Shown: positions 12,052-25,589 of the stretch, one piece after another
Numbering within the stretch: position 1 is the first letter of the stretch
Layout of the letters: each line of letters opens with the position of its first letter
Assembly: GCA_024036415.1 (NCBI GenBank)
Contig: JAMWET010001645.1
Location: 1 to 64,000 of the forward strand
Direction: 5' to 3'
DNA length: 64,000 bases
Origin: Prochilodus magdalenae
Lineage: Eukaryota; Chordata; Actinopteri; Characiformes; Prochilodontidae
Position numbers and translations under genes: made by a program
Notes under the pieces: model-generated
What the model saw: only the letters and a program-made list of their open reading frames with translations
Database searches by the model: none
What the model was told of the DNA's origin: nothing

Positions 12052-13182
12052 AACTGTGCTTAGTGTTCTGTCAGAGAATGTTTCCTAGCAAGTGCAAGGA
12101 GGTTAGAGTATAGAACTTGCCTTGAGCTCATTTGCATGTTTTTCCCGTTTTTGTGAGCACATGAATAACTTGATGAGTTCTGGGTACTGCTCTGATTGGC
12201 TGATTTACACTGAGACACTGTGGTGACCATGCAGGAGGAGACACAGTCAGGTAAATAAACTAGACCACCTGACTATTCGGTCATGCTATTTTGCTAGCGT
12301 TAGTTACTTGGAGCTTGCTATATTGGCTAATTGCTTTGGATCTTGACTAAACGAAGTTAATTAAACTTGTTACTCTTTATTTCACAGTGAAGCTGATTGA
12401 TATTGTACAGGTTTGAGAAACTGCCCAGAGTGTAATGTGCAAAGCAAACTAACAACTTTGAAATAAGGTTATCCAGGATCTTGTTAAAGACGTAGGAGTT
12501 GAAGTTGACTTCCTGATCGCCAGCTTGCTGTACAAATTATCCGTTCCCCCCCTCCGTGGTACATTACATTTGGAACATTTGATCAAGAAGCTGGCCAACA
12601 GGAAGCCAACCTCTGCCTCGTTTGAAGAGGAACATCAACCATGCCCTGACAGTTGGGTTCCTTGGCAAGGGTATAAGAACTGGCGACTTCCTTTTCAGAG
12701 CATGGAACAGTAGATTTCTCTACCTTGTCCACCATTTTGTTTGCTGTTGTTTAGCTGTCATATGTACATTCTGGGGTGTAAATATTAATAAAAATTGTTA
12801 CATAGGAGTTTAGGGTTTTGGATTTGGCCATGCTTCTTTTGTAAATGCAGGGTTTGTATTTGAAGGAGTGTTTGAGGTTTGCAGTTTGTTGGTTCTATGC
12901 ACTGTTTATTCAACTATGACATGTTAAACACAGGTCTATGGTGCCATTAAACAGAAAAAGTTAAATAGAGAAACATGCCTGTTACATATGACATGACATG
13001 ACATGTTCCGGGACATGTGTGTTCTCTTATTGGGTGAGGGGATGGCATTAGGGCCAATTTTGCAAAGCCCTGTTCCCTAATAAGAGACTACGACCCGTGG
13101 ACACCTTATCCATTGAGACATGAAGAGAAATACCTTTTCACTCAGAGAACAGAGAGATGACACAGTATCTCTTATTTCAGTT
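12052..13182. other. Intergenic DNA with one interspersed repeat
   Basis: The segment at about 12,690-12,800 (GGAACAGTAGATTTCT, TTGTCCACCATTTT, ending in AATAAAAA) matches 47,210-47,350. It is probably a shared retroposon-like element. No gene was recognised. Confidence 0.4.
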
Positions 13183-14068
13183 TTTATTGTGACATACTGA
13201 CCTGCTACAGTAGCATTGCATAGAATATGACTGATGCAAAAAAGATGCTTCATTATTTACAGAAACAGAAAGCTACAAACCAAGCTACAGACCAGACCGA
13301 GCACAAAGTCTGAAAACAATGCAAGTTAGGGTGCAAAGTCATCAGTCCATAAAAAAAAAAAAATCTTCATATAAAGTTAAACATACTGGTATCATTTGCA
13401 AATAGGTCAGACAGCGCTTTATATTCATATTGCACTTGGGACAAAAGTGACATTTGAGGTTTTCTCATCTTACAATTTCATTAGGATAATTCTTTACACT
13501 TTTACTAAAATGGCCAAACTATAAACATGACATAGGGTTAAAGCTCATCATTCTATGCTCTAGTTGAAGGTTACTCACCAAAACATAGACTCATTCACGC
13601 CAACGGTGTATTTATATACTCTTTTAAAGGAAAGGATTTTGTGCAACTGGTGCTTTACTATGAATCTTCGGAAGGCAGTTCAGTAGTTAAGCTCTGTACA
13701 TTAAACACATGTGCTACGGACTCTATGACACCGTGTACCATTCCATCTGTTTCAGTGGACGAAACAGGCAGCTGTATGTTGGTAATACCAAATTTAAACC
13801 TGAAGCCAGTCATTAAAACAGAGATGGGAATTGGGAGAAAATATGGGGGGGAAATAAGTCTAAAAATGCCTAATAACACTCCACCGACTGTACACCAATA
13901 AGGCTTCGTTTTTCCTTCAATGCAGTCAGTCATTTCAGTGTGAACAGTGTAAGGAGCTGCCAGATTAACTGCCTGGTCCAAAGGAAGATTATCTGAATAA
14001 AATACACTCTATAAGGATCCCCACAGTCATTCAAATTAGCACAGTTTTAAACTTGTACAAATACTTTC

Positions 14069-14102
<34 letters not shown>

Positions 14103-16139
14103 CTCTTATAAGAATCTGAATGAACTATTTACACACATTAGGTAATTATTACTCAGAACAGGTCAAGCAGACATCCTGGAGACCTACAGACAATTATTTC
14201 CACTCTTAAATAAATGCAATAAATTATCTCTGAATCTTCTGCCATCGACAGACCAAACATTCAAATAAAATAGAAACACGCTCACATGGAAAAAAAATAC
14301 ATATACAAATATATATGCTCACAACAAACAAACAAATATAAAGGGAAAAAAACCTCAAGCTTCCAAAGCTATACACTTTGATACACGGCTCTCACAATCA
14401 GAAATACACCACTTCGATTAAAGATTCTGCTGGGTGCGATTACATAAGTCTCGGGTTTATTGTTTTCTTAAACACCATCTCGAAGCATGCTACTGCAAAC
14501 TCAGAGTGTAAACTTCATTAGGGGTCAGATTTCTCTGTGGCTCTGCCTGTCTTGTGGAGGGAGGGGGAGGATGTTTGTGAGCTTGCGTTAAAGGAAGGGA
14601 GAAGGGAGGTGGGGAGGAAAAAGTTGCTGTTTATGCTGAAAGAGGAGCGTTAGTAAAAGACAGTCCATTTTGCTTCTGGCCAACTCAATTTTTCAGTGAC
14701 AATACAAACTAGTTAAAACTCCAATTAAACCAAGTTCATCTACTTGAACCCCAACCTTACACCTCCACTATCAGTCATAGGATTTAGAATTCACTATTTA
14801 ATTAAGTTATGACAGTGATGAACTCACGTTATGAGTCATTTGTGGACCCGTATACAGCCCCTCCGAATGTAAGGGGTTAAAAGAAAAACACGTTTTATTA
14901 TTTTTTGGTAAGCCTTAAAAACTTGAGACATTACTTGAGATATGTCTTACTAGTGTTAGTCCTGAGCAGGGAAGGCGTTTTACTCAAGAGTTGTTTCCAA
15001 CTCCTCCCCTAACTAACTCTGATTGGCTGTGAGGAGAATAGAGCTCTTGGGGCCCCTTTTTGGGGGGTGGGGTTTGGCACTGACACACACAAATGTGCAC
15101 ACACACACATACCAGCTGTTGTTGTGAAACTCTCAATGTGGCCTTTTCCACAAGCAAGAGCCTCCGCGTGACAGGAGCTTCGAGCTTTAACCCCCTCCTA
15201 ATCTCTCTCTCGTTCGCTCTCCCCTCTGCTCTTTCCCCTCCCCCTCTACCATCTCCCCTCTCACTACAAACATCATGCTTATGCCACAGGACTCCTCCTT
15301 ACTATAGTCCAAGGCCTGACCATGTCATGCACTTTCAGGCAGGGATGCACCGATCACAGTTATCCCTCTCCCGTTTTCGATACCCAACCCAACCCAACAG
15401 AGAACCACTTTCTTTTTCCCAGCTTATAATATAAAAACATTTTGTGGTCTGGAATTGTTTGGAATAATTCTATTCATAAGATATCTTGGCTGTAACCCTT
15501 AAAACTGTGAATAAAAAGGGGGGAGGGGGAGTGGATTGTCCACAACAGGCACCAGGCCGGTCCATTAAATCAGGTTCAGCATCAATGAGATCGGTGCATC
15601 CTTACTTTTAAGCAGGGCAGATCTGCAGGGTCCAGCAACTATGCTACAAAATACATTTTTAAAACCCAGACTAGCGTAGGCCCGCACAACTACCCTCAGA
15701 CTGCCGCGTACTTCATTTGGAGCAGTACAATCACAAATGAAACTGGACAATTTGCATACAGCCCCATGTCTGAGGATATACGGTTGGACATTCTGGCTCG
15801 GTCAGCTTGACCACAAGATAGGCATCCACAATCTTTTTTGCAGAGTCACTGGTCATCTTTGTGAAGGAGGAGAATTTGTAAGGGGTGGGAGCAGATGTGT
15901 GCACCATCCAAGGACATGGCTTCTTTAGTATCCTACCGAAGCATGAAAAAGAAGAGCACGCTCAGCATAGAAAAAGATAGAAACAGTAGGGTTAGAGAAA
16001 CAGGCAAGTCCACGTGAGTCCACAGCGCACCTCCACCAGCGCCAGTCTTCGTCCTCCATTGTAGGCACTAAGTTTATGTTCAGGGTTCAACAGTGTCTGC
16101 GAATCTGACAATCATGTGTAATCCTAAAAATCAGTTGAT

Positions 16140-16183
<44 letters not shown>

Positions 16184-16959
16184 TAAAAAAAAAAAAAAAA
16201 AAAAAACTTTGAGGAACACATTCCTTCCCCTCTAAGATCCAAAAAAATGAAAGAAACTGCTGGACGAATTCTGAAAGGAAATATTCTGTCTTGGGTGCTT
16301 TGGGCTGACCATTTATTTCTGAGGGGAAGGTCTTTCCCGGGGTAAGACAATCACAGACCATTAGAAGTTTTTTTTTTTTATATATATATACACATATTGA
16401 AAAACAGCCACCGAAGGACAGCTGACAGTTTCAATGACTATCGTTGTACAGGGAGAGAGCTTGCTCTTGGTTTTTGAGAGGTAGTGTGAGTGTTGAGTGT
16501 GCATGTTATGATCCACCACAATTAACTACAGTAAATTTAATGCTTGAGAAATACTCATGGGATCATTAGATAAAAATAAAAGTATCTTTAAAAAGCTAGA
16601 ATATGTCCACCGAGTTTCCATATAGTTGTCTGTCGTCTTCAAAATCCGTAAAACTGACCGACTGACTGTCGGGTATAAATAAGTCTCAATGGTAATACTT
16701 TGTCTCAAAGTCCCTGCATATACATCTTAGTTTGCTTAAATACCAAAAAGATGGCAGCCTAAGCTTGACCACCTGAAAAGTCAGAATAATGTGCATTCAT
16801 CCTACAGTAAGTATGTGTCATGCCAGTCTTTTTCCTTTTATAAATATATCAGTTCTTTGTATAAAAATAAATAAAAAAGTTTTTTTTTTTTATTAAACAT
16901 TTCATTATTTGCATCCCCTCAAAAAACTGGGATGGCTATCTGAGCGAGGATTGAGTGGT
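13183..16959 (-). other. Possible long 3' UTR of the first SERTA gene
   Basis: On the minus strand there is an AATAAA about 65 bases after the stop codon (16,889-16,894 on plus as TTTATT) and another at 13,183-13,188. If the distal signal is used, the UTR is about 3.8 kb, which is plausible because SERTAD mRNAs often have long UTRs. The interval holds (AAT)n near 14,068, a (TA)n/poly-A tract at 16,141-16,207 and a hAT-like MITE. No coding exon was recognised. Confidence 0.35.
15340..15604. mobile_element. hAT-like MITE with inverted ends
   Basis: The left end CAGGGATGCACCGATC and the right end GATCGGTGCATCCTTA are inverted repeats. The 8-bp flanks CTTTCAGG (15,332-15,339) and CTTTTAAG (15,605-15,612) agree at 6 of 8 positions, as expected for an aged hAT target-site duplication. 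The interior has no transposase. Confidence 0.7.
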
Positions 16960-17677
16960 TCAGGAGCGCACAAGAATCTCCATGATGTGGTCCAGGTCAT
17001 TGAGGTCAGAGAGGCAAAGCTGCAGAGTGTTGGAGGTGCAGCTAGAAAAGTTCTTGAGACCTTCATCTACTGCCCCAGAGGCCGCACCGCTACCTCGTGA
17101 GGCAGGGAACGCTAGGACAGAGATGTCAGATGAATCATACATGGACGTATCAATGTCCTCAAAGATGTCGTCCAACGCTAGGTCCGTCAGGTAGCTGGTA
17201 GAATTTGTGATCTCGAATGAACCAAACAGTAATTCTGATGGCCTCTCGTCAACCTCATCTGAGAGGGATGGATAAAGTGGTTTGCTTTCAGCATAGTCTA
17301 ACAGAGTCTCGGTGTCCTCACTAGTAGCTAGGGAATCAGAAGGGGACAGTGATCCATTGAGAAGGGGATTGAAGTCTAAAGACACCGGTGGCAGTTCAGG
17401 GATGTGACGTGGTGTGGATGCGTGAAGAAGCGTTGGGGCAGGTGGTGCTGGAGGCAAGCAGTTTCCACCCTCCAGTCTCATCTCCTGCTGGATCTGCCTG
17501 AGGGTGTTGGCTAGCAGGACTGAGCGATGAAGGCTGGGTTCAGCCCGACGCTGGCAGCTCTGAAGTTTGTCCAGGCACATGTCCAGCACCAGCTGCCTCT
17601 GCTGGGGGTACGGTAGATCCAGCGCAGGATCCTCGCAGTCACTTAGCTTACGCTTCACCCCACGGCCCAGTATGTAC
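16960..17677 (-). CDS. SERTA-domain transcriptional co-regulator, main coding exon (SERTAD3/1/2-like)
   Basis: SERTAD proteins are nuclear co-regulators that modulate E2F-dependent transcription, bind PHD-bromodomain proteins and affect cyclin-CDK activity. The exon reads KRKLSD (cyclin-binding RxL-like), a SERTA domain (QQRQLVLDMCLDKLQ..EPSLHRSVLLANTLRQIQQEM), an acidic middle, a conserved block (GSFEITNS..LDDIFEDIDTSMYD) and the C-terminal DLNDLDHIMEILV helix, ending in TGA. The acceptor is TTCTCTTCCACTGAAG, with exon start at 17,677. The codon aligned with the usual SERTAD initiator Met is ATA (in TAC ATA CTG GGC), so the true start must lie in an upstream exon or be non-AUG. The family is clear. 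The paralogue is not: tandem pairing suggests SERTAD3/SERTAD1, while the C-terminal blocks also resemble SERTAD2. Confidence 0.92.
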
Positions 17678-20600
17678 CTTCAGTGGAAGAGAAAAGAATG
17701 CGGTGAGACATACTGCACATTGCAACATCTGCAACAAACTAAACAAAATTTAGGCCACACATGTACATATACATAAATATTATTAAATCAATAGTATGAA
17801 TAGTATAGAATAGTATAGCCAGTCTTTAACTGCCATACTGATCATTCATCAGGTTGTTCGTAATATTTCGCAATACATATTTCAAGATTTATTCTAATTC
17901 AAAGATGGAACTGTACCAATAACCATCACACATGAAATGCAACTAATAAGAAGCATTGGTATAAATCCAGCTGTTTTTTGGATTGTGGAAGAGAGCAGGA
18001 ATGCCTACAGTAGACACAAAGATGCATGTGCCCTCAACACCTATTCTTAACAAGAAATTGCTTCTTAAAACCCACTTATGAACTGTGAACATTCTGACAT
18101 TCACCAGTGGTGGTATTATTTTTGGGGGGAATTTGTTCTTGTGTAGGAACCACCTTCAAGGGCTGCCTTCCCCGAGTGCTTAGACGATTTTAAACAGATC
18201 CAGTCCGAACATGCATTTTGGGTTGTAATCATCATTACTTAACAAAAAAAAAAAAAGCTTTCTGTATACTAAGCATTATTTTCTCCCCATGATATATATT
18301 CAATTCTCCTACTGGCTCTTCTTGCAGTAAGGAGAACCCAAACTGACATATTCCATTTAGATGCTTCTTTGTTGAGCATACTGTATGTATATAAACAAAG
18401 CTTTTTTTTTTTTTATGTTCACCTCAGTTTACATATCTTATTTGTGGAGGAACCCTGTAGTAAATGGTAAAAAAACAATTTTAATTTAAATTCCATTAAT
18501 TTTTTTCAAGTAAAATTATAGTTATAGTCAATAGGACACCGTCAGCTGGTTGCTTTGCCTACAGATATCATCTATAGAGGGGGTGTAAATGGTAGAGGCT
18601 GTCCATCCCTCTCTGCACTTGCTCTAGTGTGGGTGGCTCAGCCTCCTCCATCCATCCATCATGCTGTTGCACGCAGGAAGACATCCCCCGCAGCTCTGGC
18701 CGCAGATTGCTCCATTTTACTGCAGAGAGCACAGGAAGCCACAGGAGCCCAGTGGAGACCTTTCCTTTTTGTTCAGCAGCAAGACTGATACACAGCACAC
18801 GTGCTCTGGGATTGTTGTAGGAAACGGCCTTATTCTGAGTTCATCAGGTATAAATGAAATCCCGATCAATGATAAACTCAAATCTGTCAACTTAATAGGT
18901 GCAAAAATCTAAGATTACTTCCATGGACCTGACCATTTAAATGCATCAGAAAGGCTTTGCACCCATGCTCCCGTCGTGATTTGGCACAGATACAATGCAA
19001 CAGTCCTAAGAAAGCATGGTAACTTCATTTGATTCCATTGTACGAGGACTTTTAAATCGGAACAGTATAAAAAAGATCACCAGTTAAAGTCGGAACGTAG
19101 TCTGCATGTGTGATTTGCAGTTCTCAATTGTGTCACGGCAGGGCTAGTCGTTATATAACCGACCACACCAGCAGTATACAACTGGCTCGTCTCTGTTCAG
19201 CTCTATAGGTTACAGGCCCCGAAAGGACACCTATATTTCTGTACATTTTGCAGCTGAATTCCAGGAAGAACACACAGCAAACTTGGAGAAGGGGTTGCAC
19301 AGTCTGCAGCTTGTCTCTGTCAGCAACAGCAAGCTATAAATGGAACAGCAGCACACTGAACACCAAGTCTACTGCAAAACAACACATTCCAACGGTTTTA
19401 CAGTGGAAAGAAGAACCCATGAAAACACAGAAATATTTTTTGTTGTTTGTAACGTATAAAACCTTGAACTGTGTGATTTCTCAGCCATTCCTTAGTTATG
19501 GGATTAAGCACAAATTTTTTTTTTTGACCTGGTCCAGAAAGGCCTTGGTCTTGAATGCAGGTGTGGATGTCGCTCGGTCTCTCAAGGTAGCAACTGTGAA
19601 ACCGTGATTTAAATTGGCCCTCTGTCATTAGACTGGCCTCTTTGGTCCGCTTGCCATGGCAACGGCGACGGATGAGAGGTTGAGGCTTGAGTGGCACATA
19701 GAGTCTCTCTCTCTCTCAAAAAAGAGAAGAAGAAAAAAAAAACAACACTGACAGGACCATCAAAATGGGGAGAACGCAACGTAAGAAAAGAAGAACAGGC
19801 TGCACTCCTCAAACTCTCATGCTAAAGGAGCTACAACACAGACATACCTTGACGATTGGACTAGGGCTGAATGAGTTGGGGAGAATATCTAATTACAATT
19901 TTTCAAATCAGTATTACGACTTCAATAAATCACTCAAATGTGACTTAAATAGCAATTATTTTCTGATGCCAGGACTGTTATTTGGACAGTAAGACCAGAG
20001 CAACCATGTGATGTTGCAGTATATAGTTGTTTGGTTGCCTCTGATTGGTCCAACTCATCTATGGGCAGTTTGCAAGCTCTGATATGTTATCGTTCCCTAT
20101 ATAAAACACAGAGTTGATCAAATAGTCTAGAATATAAACTGCAGTTTTTGCAAAGGAAGTATTGCACTCTTTAATCAATTTAATTTGATTAATCTTTCTG
20201 TCCTAGGTTGGAGAGTGTAACAGTAATACAATATTTAGAACTGATTTACAACAGCATTTCAAAATTACAACCTGTCACATTTCAGATAAGCAGATATCTA
20301 ATAGACTACCAAATAAATGCATTTTCAGAATGATCTTCAATTATTTTAAATCAGTGTGAAACAACCTCGACCTAAGAGTGCTAACCAGACCAGTTCTGCG
20401 GGTTGTTGTGCTGTTTAGCTAGGAGACTAACAGATACACAGGTTCAATTCCAACTAAAAGAAGTAACTGCTGTGATTAGACAGCATCCAACTTGTTTTAT
20501 ATACCAGATAGCAACACCTGGGAACTTTGGTTTAAAATACATCCCCATCCCTTTGTTGGAGGGGAGAAAAAAAAACAAGGTTCCAAGTTTTTGCATTCTT

Positions 20601-23600
20601 CTATTCTTATTCTCCTTTTCATTTAAGACCCTTTCCTGCTTAATGTGCTACATTTATAATTTTTCTGCAGACCCTCAGTGACAGAATAAACTGTGGTAAA
20701 ATCTTGGGATTAATGGATATGCCAAAAATATAGGATCACAATACCTGAAGACATTTAGCAAAACACACATTTAATTTTATTTTTCTAAAGCATTATAAGC
20801 TAAAAGAGTTTAAACAAATGTGTGTAATTTAATTTTAAATAATTGAGATAACTAAAAACAACGGGAGGATGTAGACAAGTTTTGAAGTAAAAATAGCAGT
20901 GCACAAAACCTTTATAAGTCAAACTGTGTGCAAAGATTATTGACCGTCTTCCACATGCTGTATATTAGGAACAAATAAAAGCACATTTTGACTTAAAATA
21001 CTAATACTAATTTCTTGGAAGAAAAAACATCACTGCTGCACAAAGCATTATTACAAACTCAACATAGAACTGTTAGAGAGGCATGTGAGGCAATTCAGTA
21101 AAAGTAAATACTGGTATGCTGTTTCTTATGGTCTGGATATTTATCATTTTCTCCATATCATAAACTCAAATATGTTAAATACATCAGGAGTATTTTGTTA
21201 TTATATAATATTAATATAAATTCATATGTCCTAGATCTACATCATTCTGTTTAGTGTACTGCAATTTACAGAAGATGTAATGTGGCATGCCAAAATGAGC
21301 AGCCAGTTTAACAAAAATATATATAATATAAACAAGCTTCAGTCCAGAGAAAAGCTGGTTGCACCTTCAATTTTTTAAATAACTTTACCTACTGTAATCA
21401 AAGGCTTGGGACAAAAAGACTGCCTTCATGGCCCAAAGTCTACAGTCTTTACTCTCAGATTAACCTTAACCTGTAAAACGACATTAGGTAAAACTGTGTT
21501 CGGAAGGCTGGTCTTCCAGCTTTTTTACATCGCAGAAAAGGAAGTTGCCTTCACTGCCACACCCAGGCGTTTTCCCAGCTGAAGTCGAGCCCAGCCACAC
21601 TCATTAACTTATCACTTTGAAACAGCCCGTATCTGCCACTGTTTTTTCATTAGCTTATTAAACCTGACATTTCCTACACATTAGGAAACTCAAACATTAG
21701 ATATAAGAAAACAACCATAGAGGTTTAGATGCACAACAAGAGAAACAATACAGTTACTGAAGGCAACAAAAGCACAGGAGGGAGAAAGAGAGACAGAGGA
21801 AAACAACCAAGCAAGAGACGCAAAGACTGATGAATGTCTGCAAAAGAGGGCGCTGTAAGCAGTAAGGAACAGGAAGGTGCAAGAAAGGGTATCTGTCTCC
21901 AAAGACCTAACACCATGTAAACTCAAACTGAAGACAGTTTAACTCAGATTATGACAGGACGATATATGAATCATATCATTACTGATATTAAAATCGAAAA
22001 TGACAAATCATTTTATAGATGCTTAAACTGATCAGATGATTTAAAATTTTAGCAGGACTGCTACAGACTTCCACAAGCTGCCACCTGCAGCACAGGAGTG
22101 CACAGAGAAGAATCGTGCAGAACCTGTAATGCATCACATCAGTGACAACAGGTGTCTATTTTTCCAATGCATCGATACAGATCGATTTGCAGATGTGCAA
22201 AAAAATGAAATGTTTAAAACACCATGTATTATGTGTATACATACACATTCCACATTACATTGTAAATCCAGACACTGTTCCAACATGTCCACATGTGGAC
22301 AGTGCTAGGTGTACATTTAATTAGGCACAAATAGACATAATGAATATTATGAACAACAGTTTTGACGTGTGGTGCATTTATTATGGATTTTGATGTCAGG
22401 GTTGGTAAGGCTCTCCTAGGTTTCTAAACAGGAAATCTTATTTGTAGGGGCACTCCCGCTGAAACTAGGACCCTGAAATTCCGACTTTCCAGTTCAAACG
22501 GAACACACTATATGAATAGACATTGGGTTAAAAAAAATGTTGGCAAAACTGAATCAAAACAAGCTATAGCCGGTCAGCAAGACATTTCAGAATACAGTTT
22601 CAGCAGAAATGAAGGACTCATTAACTCGATTACTGCTAACTTAAATGTCATTATCAAAGCGGGGAGATCCTGTAATATTGGCTTTTATCAGTAGCAGTCT
22701 GTGGACGGAGGCAGAAGTAACTGCTAAACGCACTTACGCACAGAAACAACAATCCAAGGAAACGGGTGAGCTCAGGAGCGAAAAGAAAAAGAGCGCTGGG
22801 GATAGACTGAGTGGAAGTGGATGAGTGGGTGGAGAATAGCCTAGCCATAGCTGACTAATGAACCAATAGGCGGGCAGGCCAATTGGGCGGAATGTCTTAA
22901 TTTGGGCAATACCGGTACACACCGAGATACTGAGTCACAGCACTGAGGCAGGAGGTTAGTCACCTAAGCTAAAGACGGGGTCCATCACTCCCTAGTCAGA
23001 GAAGGAAGATGCTGAAATTCCTAACTAGGTCCATCATCTGACAAAAACAATGGCGATTACATCTATATGTAAGCTGTATATGGTACACAGCGGTATTAGT
23101 GTCCATGTAAACAAGCGGGCAACTTTATTCTACTCTGTTAGCAGCACCACCACATAAGCCTCGACATGAAGCAGACAGCCAAGGTTCCAGTCGATACTAC
23201 TACTCCAGTATGCTCTTGGAAACTTAATGTAAAGTTAAAGTAGGAATGAAGACACTCATAAAACATTTCCAACAAGCAGATCGATCAGATGCCAATAAGC
23301 TAAAAAGATCAACAGAGCTCTCTGGCCCCGTAAACATACATGGCTAGCGGGGCAAAGTAGTGGTCACGTTTTTAAAGCCCCCGTTAGTGACCAGAGGTGG
23401 TCAAATTGATCCTATTACGCAACAGATCCACGCATTGCTGGACTACAAGTACTAACGTTAGTGCTGGTCGCAAACACTAGAAACATCAGAGATTAATATC
23501 GGTCATATTCTGCACATGTGAGCACTCACTGCATCGCTAACAACGTCTGGCACACAAGTTTTTTTATTGCGACAACTGAGAAGCGTGACCGAGAAGAAGT

Positions 23601-23777
23601 CGACAGTTAGCCAAGCTAACGTCTATTAGCAAGCGAGCTAAGCTAGCTGGGTTTTCTAAAGCGGGGAGCAAAGACCTGAGCCGCACTGCCTTGAGGCAGG
23701 CAGTTTCGAGAGAAGTTAGCTAACTAGCTAGGTTAACGGAGCAGTACGTTAGCTTTGTGCGTAAATAATGTTTTTAC
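17678..23777 (-). other. Intron of the first SERTA gene
   Basis: A 6.1-kb interval between the proposed first exon and the main exon. It holds no recognised coding exon. A CCAAT/ATTGG-containing segment at 22,730-22,900 with a good minus-strand donor (TGTGC|GTAAGTG at about 22,738) could be an alternative first exon. Its own ORF does not continue into the SERTA frame. Confidence 0.5.
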
Positions 23778-23932
23778 CTGGACGAGGAAAGGGCATCTCC
23801 TTCGCCGGGCTCAACTTCCTTCTTCAGTACAGTTACAGCGGGGTCCACATCCAGCCGACACATCGAGGCAGTGTGAATCCCTTTTTTTCTTTTCATGGAC
23901 GTTTCCAAAGGCAAAATATCCCTTTGACCCAT
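23778..23932 (-). CDS. Proposed first coding exon of the SERTA gene (N-terminal extension)
   Basis: The minus strand has an ORF ending LKKEVEPGEGDALSSS, then AG at the strong donor CCAG|GTAAAAAC (23,778). Joined to the 17,677 acceptor, the frame continues without a stop as SSS-R-Y-ILGRGVKRK. The joined length (155 + 718 bases) is an exact number of codons and gives about 290 residues. The first in-frame ATG after an upstream stop is at 23,932-23,930 (MGQRDILPLETSMKRKKG), with G at -3 and +4. The extension is basic then acidic and contains LKKE, a SUMO-consensus-like site. The family normally starts just before KRK, so this exon is an inference from splice and frame compatibility. Confidence 0.55.
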
Positions 23933-24019
23933 ACCATAATGTTTCGCGCAACAGCTCAGTTGTGTTTCCAAACTCCTAGCTAACAGACTCAGAAGTACGC
24001 ACTGCTAATCACTGAACGA

Positions 24020-24480
24020 ATTTACCTCAGCTCGCTAACCAGCTAACGTTACAGAAGTAGGCGAAAGTAGAAATGAATCTGCCTGAGGTCTTCGAGCGGT
24101 CGCTACATTCTCTCGGCTGAGCAGAAAACGGTCTCGTTGTCGTTGGTTTAGCTCGTTCGCTAATTCGCATAGCCGACTTTTAATCCGGAGTTCATTCGCG
24201 ACGGAAAAAACGGTCTCCGAGCTCGCGAGCGTCGAACCGAGAGCGAACGAAACTCTCGCTGGAGTGAAGAAGCTACGCGAACAGAGCTCAGCTGATTGAC
24301 GGTCGTCAGGTGGGGGAGATTTCATTGGTCCAATCAGATCGCAGACCCGCCTGGTAACTGTATGGAATTGGCTAAGCACCCCCTCTTCCTCCCGCCTCCT
24401 CGCGTCTGAGGAGAGCGCTCATTGGTCAGTTCAGATCTCTGGCCCGCTTGGTAACTATATATGATTGGCTGGGCATTTTC
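24020..24480 (-). promoter_or_regulatory. GC-rich promoter with clustered CCAAT boxes
   Basis: CpG density rises between about 24,050 and 24,420. Several CCAAT/ATTGG motifs cluster near 24,323, 24,333, 24,367, 24,420 and 24,463, which fits NF-Y-driven, TATA-less initiation of the minus-strand SERTA gene. A good donor, GCTGAG|GTAAATTC, lies at about 24,031, so a 5' UTR exon may end there. A perfect CRE (TGACGTCA) is further upstream at 24,891-24,898. Confidence 0.55.
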
Positions 24481-25589
24481 TCTGCCCGCCCCTTTATGTC
24501 TCGCTCTCTTGCTGCGCCCACAGACAGAAAACGTGACTCTGAATACTGTAAGATACAGTAAGACACGGACTCATCGTGTGCTTTGCTAAATGCTGGCATG
24601 GTGGTTGCTAGTAAAGTGTCACGTATGGTAACGATTTAATAAGAAACACTGATATCCAAGAAGAGCATTAGCTAAAATAGATAGATACACATTTGTAGGT
24701 AGACTACAATGTAGATTACACATGCTGGCAGTAAAATAAAAACAAAATGCATGCATAGCACGATTGTGTCTTTATATAATATTCAAGCACTTGAGGCAAC
24801 ACTCATTTCAGTGCTGTCGGTCTGCAACCCCTTTACTTCGTGGCCCCTACTGGGGATTTAAGCAGTGACGTATAGAGTCACGACTGAGAATGACGTCAGC
24901 TACATGCTAAGAGAAGGACAGGGAAAAAAACTCCTGCAGCTTTTTTTCCCTCTACAGCCTAGTGCAAGGAGCTGATTACTTTTACTTCCTGATCTTTCCT
25001 CGCATTCCGTGCGCACGCATGGACACTTCGGATGAATTTAATCCTGGCCATTTAATAGCACGTTTCCCCCATGAGCCTTCGCCCAGAATGACTCAAAGAC
25101 ACCTAAAACCAAATCATTTCCTCCGCTTTGCTGCACTTTTCTGTAGGCTCATAATGGTTAAAGTTAAAAAAAGAATTTGAGGCTTACGCTTATAGCATAT
25201 GTAAGAAATCTGACTGGATCCCATGTTCACAGGGAGTTCCCACTCCAAAACTAGGGTCGTGTTATGCCGACCTCTGTGGCTCTGCATCATATCGCTCAGT
25301 TTCACTGGTCTGTCAGATTCATGATTTTAGAGCATTTCCATGTTTTTATTGATCAGGGCTCTTTCACTACAGTACCTGGCATGGATCATGCCACCACAGA
25401 CCTTCCAGGTCCTCCTTCATTTTGTAGTGAGTGTTGGACTGCAGCTCAAAACTGTTTTTCCCCATGACAGAAATTAATGGTGTTTTCATAAAGCATTGTA
25501 CAGATCGCTGTCATGCCGTATGGTAACAAGAAGGTATGGTTTACTAATTTCTGTTTTGTCTGACATACAACTTTTCACTAATTGTGGTC

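Noticed and set aside
18568..18798. 76-residue minus ORF in the SERTA intron
   Set aside because: Somewhat GC-rich, but no flanking splice pair and no recognised domain.
22654..22848. Alternative coding first exon of the SERTA gene
   Set aside because: The donor at about 22,738 is good, but joining it to 17,677 puts the SERTA domain out of frame and gives an early stop; it could only be a non-coding leader.
24962..25180. 72-residue plus ORF near the SERTA promoter
   Set aside because: No splice sites, no family signature, and it lies in ordinary promoter-flank DNA.
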